Shown here: positions 1 through 5,660 of the stretch, one piece after another
Position numbering within the stretch: position 1 is the first letter of the stretch
How the letters are laid out: each line of letters starts with the position of its first letter
From: Bacteroidales bacterium UBA755
GTDB lineage: Bacteria > Bacteroidota > Bacteroidia > Bacteroidales > UBA932
Length of the DNA stretch: 5,660 nt
Assembly (NCBI GenBank): GCA_002297815.1
Contig: DBKH01000021.1
Coordinates: 1 to 5,660 of the forward strand
Direction of reading: 5' to 3'
Notes under the pieces: model-generated
Seen by the model: the letters and a program-made list of their open reading frames with translations, nothing else
Database searches by the model: none
What the model was told of the DNA's origin: nothing
Position numbers and translations under genes: made by a program

Positions 1-1
1 A

Positions 2-292
2 GAGATAAAAGACCACAAACTGACACATCAAGACCTCGGCCAGTTGCAACTTTATGTCAACTATTACGACCGTTATGAGAAAACTGTTGATGAGAATCCA
101 ACCATTGGCATTTTGCTATGCACTGACAAGAATGATACTGCTGTGAAACTCGCTTTGCCTGAAGACAACAAGACCATCCTTGCTAGCAAATACCAACTCT
201 ATCTGCCAACAACAGAACAGTTGGTTAGTGAAATAAACGAAGTAAAAAGATTGGCGGAAAGATCTAAGAATAATAACTATGACACACAGTAA
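2..292 (+). CDS. DUF1016/YhcG-like PD-(D/E)XK nuclease, C-terminal part (5' end outside window)
   Basis: Only the last 96 codons are present, and the frame is open through the left edge, so the TTG at 44 is not a real start. The fragment opens with Glu-Ile-Lys (residues 1-3), which fits the E-x-K part of the PD-(D/E)XK active site. It continues with THQDLGQLQLYVNYYDRYEK, then ENPTIGILLCTDKND and ASKYQLYLPTTEQL. These are hallmark blocks of the DUF1016 (YhcG) C-terminal nuclease domain. Family members are usually about 350 residues with an N-terminal DUF1016_N domain, so roughly 250 residues should lie upstream. Family knowledge: these proteins are common riders in restriction-modification and other defence loci, but their substrate is poorly defined. 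The gene is AT-rich (24 of 60 bases G/C at 181-240) compared with the PglX piece that follows, and its stop overlaps that ORF by 14 nt. The family call is firm. The role as a second nuclease in BREX defence is inference. Confidence 0.9.
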   Translation, partial: EIKDHKLTHQDLGQLQLYVNYYDRYEKTVDENPTIGILLCTDKNDTAVKLALPEDNKTILASKYQLYLPTTEQLVSEINEVKRLAERSKNNNYDTQ

Positions 293-1019
293 CAACACCC
301 AGCATATCGTATGGCACGACGATGCCATCATCAAGCAGCTCATCAGCTACGCCGTGGGCTGCATGCTCGGACGCTACCGACTCGACAAGCCTGGGCTGCA
401 CATCGCCCACCCCGACCCGACCGACGAGGAGACAGCGCCTTATGAGTTCAACGGTGAGACTTGGGAAATCGACGATGACGGCATCATGCCGCTCATGCCG
501 GGCGACTGCGGCTTCTCCGACAATGCATCCCTGCGCTTCTCCGACTTCATCCGTGTGTCGATGGGCGGCGGGCACCATGTGGAGAACCTGAACTACGTGG
601 AGAAATGCCTCGGCAAACCGATAGCGCAATACTTCGTGAAGGATTTCTGGCAAGATCATAGGAAGATGTACCAGAACCGCCCTGTCTACTGGCTGTTCGC
701 ATCGAAGAAGGGGGCCTTCCAGGTCATCGCCTACATGCACCGCATGAACGCCTACACCGCCGAGCGGGTGAGAGCGAAGTATCTCCTCCCTTACATAGAG
801 CATCTGGAGACGGAGATAGGCCGGCTCGACGCCCGCTGTGCCGAACTTGGCACCAATGAAACCAAGAAGTTGCAGCAGTTGAGGAACCTGCTCGATGAGT
901 GCCGGGAGTATCACGAACGCCTGCAGGTGGTGGCGGAGCGGGCCATCAGTTTCGATCTCGATGACGGAGTGGTGGCAAACTACGCCAAGTTTGGCGACGT
1001 GCTCCAGAAAATAAAGTGA
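279..1019 (+). CDS. pglX: PglX C-terminal domain as a stand-alone ORF (BREX-1 adenine methyltransferase, N-terminal part absent)
   Basis: This 246-residue ORF matches the C-terminal end of BREX-1 PglX, an m6A methyltransferase of about 1,200 residues. Recognisable blocks are LISYAVGCMLGRYRLDKPGL (21-40), RPVYWLFASKKGAF (134-147), a helical, probably coiled-coil stretch (about 165-220), and the end block FDLDDGVVANYAKFG (225-239). There is no methyltransferase motif (no NPPY, no SAM-binding glycine motif), so it cannot methylate alone. Its first 14 residues look unlike PglX, and homology begins abruptly near residue 15. The ATG at 279 overlaps the nuclease gene by 14 nt. The upstream frame is closed by TAA at 243-245, so no longer in-frame product is possible. 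There is no obvious Shine-Dalgarno sequence. GC is high (41 of 60 at 361-420), unlike both neighbours. It has no internal stop or frameshift over 246 codons, which argues for selection or recent formation. It may be half of a split PglX, a remnant after gene insertion, or a spare cassette. Homology is fairly sure; function is not. Confidence 0.82.
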   Translation: MTHSNNTQHIVWHDDAIIKQLISYAVGCMLGRYRLDKPGLHIAHPDPTDEETAPYEFNGETWEIDDDGIMPLMPGDCGFSDNASLRFSDFIRVSMGGGHHVENLNYVEKCLGKPIAQYFVKDFWQDHRKMYQNRPVYWLFASKKGAFQVIAYMHRMNAYTAERVRAKYLLPYIEHLETEIGRLDARCAELGTNETKKLQQLRNLLDECREYHERLQVVAERAISFDLDDGVVANYAKFGDVLQKIK

Positions 1020-1021
1020 TG
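1015..1021 (+). promoter_or_regulatory. TGATG stop/start overlap coupling the PglX piece to the AlbA_2 gene
   Basis: TGA at 1017-1019 ends the PglX C-terminal ORF and ATG at 1019-1021 begins the AlbA_2 gene. They share one base. GTG at 1016-1018 is also in the AlbA_2 frame. No Shine-Dalgarno sequence is evident, so re-initiation by ribosomes finishing the PglX piece is the likely mode (inference). If so, translation of the PglX piece would be needed for normal expression of the AlbA_2 protein. Confidence 0.55.
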
Positions 1022-2455
1022 AATTTAATGATGAGGCTTCAGATGGACTTAAAAAAGTATATAGGAGAAACCACAGAATTCGACAAAAAGCAAGAGGTGG
1101 AACACCGCAAGGTGAAGAGTTGGCTGAAGAGCGTAAGTGCTTTTGCCAATGGATGTGGTGGCTGCCTGCTGTTTGGCATTGCCGATGATGATACTGTTAT
1201 AGGTTTGGCGGACGCAAAAGGTGATGCCGAATTTATCAGCCAAAAGATAAAGGAGCGCATTGATCCTGTGCCACAAGTCAATATGAAGATAGAACTGATA
1301 AATGGCAAGGAAATACTGATTCTCCAAGTGATGCAAGGTGACGATACACCTTATTATTGTATAGGGGATGGAGCACTTGAAACATTTGTTCGCATAGGTA
1401 ATGAATCTGTCATAGCAGAGGCAACAGAACACAAACGACTTGTCTTGAAAGGTCACAACTCATCATTTGACGCACGCCCAAGCGATGAACTGTTTGAGGA
1501 CTATGCTTTCAGCAAATTGCGAAGTCGCTATTACGCATGGAACGGAGTAGGCTTTGACAATAAATTTTATCGTTCTTTTGGAATGGTAGACACCAAAGGC
1601 ATTCTGACAAATGCGGGATTGCTCATGGCTGATGAATGTCCAATTCGCCAAAGCAGGGTGTTCTGCACGAGATGGAATGGCAAGACCAAATCTGGCGGAA
1701 CCATAGATGCTTTAGACAGCGCGGAGATTACAGGTGGATTGGTAACGCTACTGGAAGACACAATGTCATTTATCCGCCGCAACTCTCGTACTATGTGGTA
1801 TAAGGAACCCATGCAACGCATCGAGATTCCTGAATACATGGAACGTAGCGTTATGGAAGCCATTACAAATGCCTTGGCTCACCGTGACTATCTGATACAA
1901 GGCAGCGAGGTACATGTGGATATGTACGATGACCGTATGGCGATATATTCTCCTGGAGGTATGCCGGAGGGGCGGCTTATCCAAAATATGGATTTGTCAG
2001 ACATACCGTCCGTTAGACGTAATCCTATTGTTGCTGACATCTTTACTCAGTTAGGATATATGGAACGCAAAGGATCAGGTATGGGCAAGATTCTGAATCC
2101 GATAAAGAATCTCCCTTACTTTACAGAGAAACTTATGCCGAAGTTCTTCTCCGACCGTGCACAGTTTACCATCACGTTTCCTAATATGCTTAGAATCTGG
2201 CAGGAAATGCACCCTGAAATGGAGGTGGATTTGATGGAGACTGAGGGTGATACTCAAGATGTCACTCAAGGTGAAAATTTGGATAAGTGGATAGAACTTC
2301 AAGTGGCAGTTTACCCTAAAATTACAACAGAAGAGTTGGCCTCTCAAGCAGGAGTAACTACAAGAACGATAAAGCGACATATAAAAAACATGCATCACAT
2401 CGTTTATGTTGGCAGTGGCTATAGCGGACATTGGGAAGTAAGAACAGAAGAGTGA
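1019..2455 (+). CDS. AlbA_2 / divergent GHKL-type ATPase / HTH protein (COG2865, 'RecG-related' family)
   Basis: The protein has 478 residues counted from ATG 1019. An N-terminal AlbA_2 (Schlafen-type nucleic-acid-binding) domain spans about 10-135, with ETTEF (17-21) and the core SAFANGCGGCLLFGIADDD (40-58). A divergent ATP-binding domain (HATPase_c_4) spans about 275-370, with MEAITNALAHRDY (279-291), YSPGGMP (310-316), RNP (334-336) and GYMERKGSGMGKI (346-358). A Thr/Gln-rich linker leads to a helix-turn-helix at about 435-458 (ITTEELASQAGVTTRTIKRH). Start choice: TGA of the PglX piece and ATG 1019 share one base (TGATG), which favours coupled re-initiation. GTG 1016, ATG 1028/1031 and ATG 1043 are alternatives, and 1043 lies just before the conserved domain. 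Relatives are often found in defence islands and usually called regulators, but the biochemical role is not established. Position between pglX and pglZ suggests BREX regulation or an auxiliary effector (inference). GC is low (24 of 60 at 1381-1440), suggesting separate acquisition. Confidence 0.88.
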   Translation: MNLMMRLQMDLKKYIGETTEFDKKQEVEHRKVKSWLKSVSAFANGCGGCLLFGIADDDTVIGLADAKGDAEFISQKIKERIDPVPQVNMKIELINGKEILILQVMQGDDTPYYCIGDGALETFVRIGNESVIAEATEHKRLVLKGHNSSFDARPSDELFEDYAFSKLRSRYYAWNGVGFDNKFYRSFGMVDTKGILTNAGLLMADECPIRQSRVFCTRWNGKTKSGGTIDALDSAEITGGLVTLLEDTMSFIRRNSRTMWYKEPMQRIEIPEYMERSVMEAITNALAHRDYLIQGSEVHVDMYDDRMAIYSPGGMPEGRLIQNMDLSDIPSVRRNPIVADIFTQLGYMERKGSGMGKILNPIKNLPYFTEKLMPKFFSDRAQFTITFPNMLRIWQEMHPEMEVDLMETEGDTQDVTQGENLDKWIELQVAVYPKITTEELASQAGVTTRTIKRHIKNMHHIVYVGSGYSGHWEVRTEE

Positions 2456-2464
2456 TTTGATAAC

Positions 2465-5038
2465 ATGGTACAAGACAGAATATATTCATACTTCGAGCGC
2501 AACCCGCAACTTCATGTGCTCTTCATTTTCGACAGGATGAGCTTCATCCAGAGCGAACTTGATGAGTTGGAGAAGTGGGCGGACGGCTATGTTTACAAGG
2601 TGTTTGACGGAGCTTGGTTCAACGCCAAGTATGCCATCGAGAACGACTGGAAGGACAAGCGTGTGGTGCTGCTCTTTCCTGAGCAGGTCTATCCGCACAC
2701 TGAAGCGCAACAGCTCAGTTTCCCTTTGCTCGACATGCTCAAGGCTAACATGGAGTACAAGGATGAGGACTATGCCAGTTTCATGCAGCAGTACAATCTG
2801 CCGGAGAGATTCCGCGGATTTGTGATGAGGAACATCGGTGAGATGATGTCTTCACGTGTCAGCAACATTCTCAACGGGCATATTGACAGCACATCGTTCA
2901 GCGAGGACATGGTTTGCCGTGCCTTCATCTCCAACTATCTCGGAGAGAAGAAGCTTCTAGATTGGGAAAGTCTCATGGTGAAAATCATCATCCTTGACGC
3001 GGCCTCTGATGAGAAGAAGTTCACCGACTTTTGGCACAAGCTTGACAAGAACCTGGATGCCGGCAAGGCGATAAACGAGAAGCTGACTAAACTGTTCGGA
3101 TTCACCTATAATCCGAACACACAGCCAAGGATGAAGAGCGTGGCGGAGAGCCTGAAGTACAACAGCATCACTCAGCTCTTGGATGCCGTACCTGGCGACA
3201 ACTACAAGAAGTATAAGATAAGCAATTCGGTGGTGCTCGACCAGATGAACAAAATCTACGAGTTGGGTACACACGATCGTCTGCTGTCAGAGAAGTTCGC
3301 CCGGGCGATGAGGCTGCTGGCCGCAGGCATCAAGGAGGAGGAAATCATCCGGGTGTATGGCATGGACGCCAACTATTACTGCCTGACCGAGGCGCTATGC
3401 TGGCCTATCCTGAAAGAAGTGGTGGAAGAGAAGCTGATGGCAGACCCTGAGCAAGTGAATGAGCGTGTGCGTGGGCTCTCCTTGAAGTTGCCGGTGGACA
3501 GCGGCATCCAGGTTGCCATCCGATTCATCGGACAGGCCGCCTTGTACTATACTCAGGTAAGAGGTCTTGGCACGCTCAAGCTCAACAGCGCCAAGGAATA
3601 TGTGGACAAATACACAGGGGAGTTTTATCTCGTAGATTGGTATTATCGCCTGACACTTGAAGCCTACCACGAACTCATCACCAAGGAATGCCCTATTGAG
3701 CAGACATTGACTTCCGCGAAACGGCGGTTGGACTTGGAATATGCCAAAGTCTGCAACATTCTCAACCTTGAATGGTTGACGTGTGTCAAGGAAAAGGGGG
3801 TATGGTTCAGAGAGACAGGATTGAAAAGGCAGGAAGATTTCTATGCCAATGAATCTGACACCAGCGTGAAACAGGTTGTCATTGTAAGCGATGCCATGAG
3901 ATATGAGGTTGCGATGGAACTGATGCGGGAACTTGCCAAGGAGAAGCACATCGCCACCATAGGAGCGTGCCAAGCCATGCTGCCGACAGAAACAAAATAT
4001 TGTAAGCCAGCCCTTTTTCCTCATCATTCGCTAGAGTTGAACGGTACGGACATGTTGGTCGATGGTGTGGCATTGACAACAACCGAACAACGTACGGCAC
4101 ATCTGAACAAATATCGTGAGGGGGCTGTCTGCATCCGTTATGAGGATGTAATGAATGGTGATTCCCAGTCCATGCGTGAACTTTTCAAACGTCCGCTGGT
4201 ATATATATTCCATGACACGATTGATGACGCCGGACATTCGCAAAGCCCGTTCGACGCCATCAGTGCCTGCAGAAAAGCCATTGGGCAGCTTGCGGTTTTG
4301 GTGAAGCGTCTGCATGCCACATGGAACGTGACGAACGTAATCATCACAGCTGACCATGGATTCCTCTACAATGACATGAGGTTTGAGGACAAGGACAAGC
4401 ACAGCGTCACGAAACCCGCCATAGAGAAAAAGACGAGATACTATCTCACCACCAGTCAGGATGATGTGGAAGGCATCGTGAAATTTCCGCTCGACAAGGT
4501 TTCGTCAATCAAAGTGAAAGCCACCGGCGATGAATCCGCTTGGATGAATGCCGCTCCGCTGCTGGTGGCGGTGCCTGTAGGGACCAACCGGCTGTCGGCG
4601 TCCGGCGGTTACAATTTTGCGCATGGTGGCGCCTCGCTGCAGGAGATGATTATTCCGATCATCAAGAGTGTGCGCAAGAAAGTGAACAAGACAGAGAAGG
4701 TCGGTGTCTCCTTGATGAGCCACAATCTGAACATGGTAAGCAGCCGCTTGAAATTCCGGATGATTCAGTCGGAAGCCGTGAGCATGACGGCGATGGAGCG
4801 CAGGGTGGTGTGCTGCATCTACCATGGCGAAGAACCTGTGACGCAGGAGAAAGAAGTGGTGTTGAACAGTACAGACGCCACGAATCTTAACAACCGTGTG
4901 TATGAGGTGGCGCTAAACCTGAACAAGTCAGTGCAGGGAGGCATGCTGCAACTTCGCGTCTACGATGCTGACGACAGGCTCAACCCGTTGATCCGGGAGA
5001 CGGTGAAGAACAACACAATGATAGAGCAGGACTTTTAA
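2465..5038 (+). CDS. pglZ: BREX-1 PglZ, type A (alkaline-phosphatase superfamily)
   Basis: This is a complete 857-residue protein, a normal length for PglZ type A. It opens with the typical block of this family (YFERNPQLHVLFIFDR, residues 9-24), followed by a long helical middle region. The alkaline-phosphatase-like core lies at about 470-730. A metal-ligand block SDAMRYE contains Asp476, PTETKY (507-512) contains the candidate nucleophile Thr508 or Thr510, HDTIDDAGH (583-591) follows, and ADHGFLYND starts at Ala629 with Asp630 and His631. All expected catalytic blocks are intact. A beta-rich C-terminal extension follows. Family knowledge: PglZ is an essential core component of BREX. PglZ proteins have metal-dependent phosphodiesterase/nuclease-type activity in vitro and associate with other BREX proteins. 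It acts in the cytoplasm; no signal peptide or membrane segment is seen. It begins 9 nt after the AlbA_2 gene and its stop overlaps the brxL start. The ATG at 2465 is chosen because the conserved N-terminus follows at once. No strong Shine-Dalgarno precedes it. Confidence 0.96.
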   Translation: MVQDRIYSYFERNPQLHVLFIFDRMSFIQSELDELEKWADGYVYKVFDGAWFNAKYAIENDWKDKRVVLLFPEQVYPHTEAQQLSFPLLDMLKANMEYKDEDYASFMQQYNLPERFRGFVMRNIGEMMSSRVSNILNGHIDSTSFSEDMVCRAFISNYLGEKKLLDWESLMVKIIILDAASDEKKFTDFWHKLDKNLDAGKAINEKLTKLFGFTYNPNTQPRMKSVAESLKYNSITQLLDAVPGDNYKKYKISNSVVLDQMNKIYELGTHDRLLSEKFARAMRLLAAGIKEEEIIRVYGMDANYYCLTEALCWPILKEVVEEKLMADPEQVNERVRGLSLKLPVDSGIQVAIRFIGQAALYYTQVRGLGTLKLNSAKEYVDKYTGEFYLVDWYYRLTLEAYHELITKECPIEQTLTSAKRRLDLEYAKVCNILNLEWLTCVKEKGVWFRETGLKRQEDFYANESDTSVKQVVIVSDAMRYEVAMELMRELAKEKHIATIGACQAMLPTETKYCKPALFPHHSLELNGTDMLVDGVALTTTEQRTAHLNKYREGAVCIRYEDVMNGDSQSMRELFKRPLVYIFHDTIDDAGHSQSPFDAISACRKAIGQLAVLVKRLHATWNVTNVIITADHGFLYNDMRFEDKDKHSVTKPAIEKKTRYYLTTSQDDVEGIVKFPLDKVSSIKVKATGDESAWMNAAPLLVAVPVGTNRLSASGGYNFAHGGASLQEMIIPIIKSVRKKVNKTEKVGVSLMSHNLNMVSSRLKFRMIQSEAVSMTAMERRVVCCIYHGEEPVTQEKEVVLNSTDATNLNNRVYEVALNLNKSVQGGMLQLRVYDADDRLNPLIRETVKNNTMIEQDF

Positions 5039-5040
5039 TG
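5036..5040 (+). promoter_or_regulatory. TAATG stop/start overlap coupling pglZ to brxL
   Basis: TAA at 5036-5038 ends pglZ and ATG at 5038-5040 opens the brxL frame, sharing one A. This geometry is typical of termination-reinitiation and would keep PglZ and BrxL amounts linked. It is weakened by two further in-frame ATGs at 5044 and 5050, either of which could be the true start. Confidence 0.5.
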
Positions 5041-5660
5041 GTCATGGATATGAATTTACGACAAAAAGTGGTGGAGGCCTTCATAGGCAAGGTGGTAAGA
5101 AAGGATTTGGCGTTCCTCGTGAAGGGAGGTCTGCCGGTTCCGACATATGTGCTGGAATATCTTTTGGGACAATATTGCGCAAGCGATGATGAAGAGGTCA
5201 TCAATGAGGGATTGGAGAAGGTGAGGCAAGTCATCAAGAACAACTATGTGCACCGGGCGGATGCGGAATCCGTCAAAGGCATCATCCGTGAGAATGGAAG
5301 GCATCGTGTCATCGACAAGGTCACGGTGACACTCAATGAAAAGAACGATGAGTACCAGGCCGTGTTCTCCAACCTTGGACTGACAGGGATTCCTATCGCT
5401 ACTGAATATGTTCGAGCTAATCCTAAGCTGCTGAGCGGGAACGGTGTATGGTGTATTGTGACCATCGGCTACGTCAGTGGGGAAGGGGTCAAGGTGAGAT
5501 GGGAGATCCAGACACTGAAGCCTATTCAGATCTCGAACATCAACCTACAGGACTACATAGACCAGCGTCAGAAATTCACCACAGAGGAATGGATAGACTT
5601 TCTGATGCACACTGTCGGGCTGAACCCCGAGACGATGAACCGAAGGGAAAAGTTCATCAC
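5038..5660 (+). CDS. brxL: BrxL, Lon-like BREX protein, N-terminal part (3' end outside window)
   Basis: The frame stays open to the right edge, giving 207 codons of a protein that normally has about 680 residues. The visible part fits the BrxL N-terminal region: VVRKDLAFLVKGGLPVPTYV, YVLEYLLGQYCASDDEE (37-53), VIDKVTVTLNEK (91-102), FSNLGL (110-115), and FTTEEWIDFLMHTVGLNP from Phe180. The AAA+ ATPase with Walker motifs and the Lon-like C-terminal domain would follow beyond the window. Family knowledge: BrxL is an AAA+ protein resembling Lon and MCM-type machines that forms multimers around DNA. It is needed for phage exclusion in several type 1 systems but not for methylation. The ATG at 5038 shares its A with the pglZ TAA (TAATG), so translation is probably coupled. 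ATG 5044 and 5050 are alternatives, and the one at 5050 (MNLRQKVVEAF) matches the usual BrxL start best. Finding it directly after pglZ is the standard type 1 order. Confidence 0.95.
   Translation, partial: MVMDMNLRQKVVEAFIGKVVRKDLAFLVKGGLPVPTYVLEYLLGQYCASDDEEVINEGLEKVRQVIKNNYVHRADAESVKGIIRENGRHRVIDKVTVTLNEKNDEYQAVFSNLGLTGIPIATEYVRANPKLLSGNGVWCIVTIGYVSGEGVKVRWEIQTLKPIQISNINLQDYIDQRQKFTTEEWIDFLMHTVGLNPETMNRREKFI

Noticed and set aside
264..914. A 216-codon minus-strand reading frame opposite the PglX piece
   Set aside because: It mirrors GC-rich coding sequence and its translation has no recognisable domain. The + strand reading has clear PglX blocks throughout.
279..1019. Reading the PglX piece as a pseudogene
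   Set aside because: It is a 5'-lacking part of pglX, but it has its own ATG, no internal stop or frameshift and coupled neighbours. Decay is not shown, so I kept it as a CDS and flagged the doubt.
1061..1070. AGGAG-like sequence resembling a Shine-Dalgarno site near the start of the AlbA_2 gene
   Set aside because: It lies after the conserved N-terminal residues begin and no suitable start codon follows at the right distance, so it is coding sequence (Ile-Gly-Glu).
2456..2464. Possible promoter between the AlbA_2 gene and pglZ
   Set aside because: The gap is only 9 nt, and I see no Bacteroidota-type TTTG / TAnnTTTG pair at proper spacing just upstream of pglZ.
3395..4027. A 210-codon minus-strand reading frame inside pglZ
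   Set aside because: It lies opposite conserved pglZ sequence including catalytic blocks and has no recognisable domain of its own, so it is a shadow frame.
4540..4890. A 116-codon + strand frame within the 3' part of pglZ
   Set aside because: It is an out-of-frame reading of pglZ. Its Arg/Gly/Asp-rich composition and lack of motifs are typical of a shifted frame.

Overview
The window is the 3' part of a type 1 BREX (bacteriophage exclusion) locus, all on the + strand and with almost no intergenic DNA. Two core genes are clear: pglZ (type A alkaline-phosphatase-fold protein, complete) and brxL (Lon-like protein, cut by the right edge). A third, pglX, appears only as its C-terminal quarter. 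brxA/brxB/brxC and the methyltransferase part of pglX would be expected upstream, outside the window. The family calls rest on recognising conserved motifs by eye. No search was run.

Layout, left to right: (1) the last 96 codons of a DUF1016/YhcG-like PD-(D/E)XK nuclease gene, starting almost exactly at its E-x-K motif; (2) a 246-codon ORF corresponding to the C-terminal domain of PglX, overlapping the nuclease gene by 14 nt; (3) a COG2865-type gene (AlbA_2 domain, divergent GHKL-type ATPase domain, C-terminal HTH), joined to the PglX piece by a TGATG stop/start overlap; (4) pglZ, 9 nt further on; (5) brxL, joined to pglZ by a TAATG overlap. The spacing suggests one transcript with translational coupling. 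No stretch over 300 bases lacks a gene, and I see no tRNA, rRNA, CRISPR array, transposase or convincing internal promoter or terminator.

The host is probably a member of Bacteroidota (Bacteroides/Prevotella-like). This is inferred from the flavour of the proteins, the absence of good Shine-Dalgarno sequences before starts, and moderate GC. Composition is uneven. Hand-counted sample lines give about 40% GC for the nuclease and AlbA_2 genes, over 60% for the PglX piece, and 50-63% for pglZ/brxL. This suggests that the nuclease and AlbA_2 genes are accessory cargo acquired separately from the BREX core.

Expected function: PglX methylates host DNA at a non-palindromic site and, with BrxC, PglZ, BrxL and BrxA/B, blocks replication of unmodified phage. 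The nuclease and AlbA_2 protein would add a second defence layer or regulate the system. BREX itself is well known. The unusual point is that PglX's C-terminal domain is a separate, apparently translated ORF directly behind a nuclease gene, so PglX is either split, disrupted, or kept as a spare or switchable cassette.
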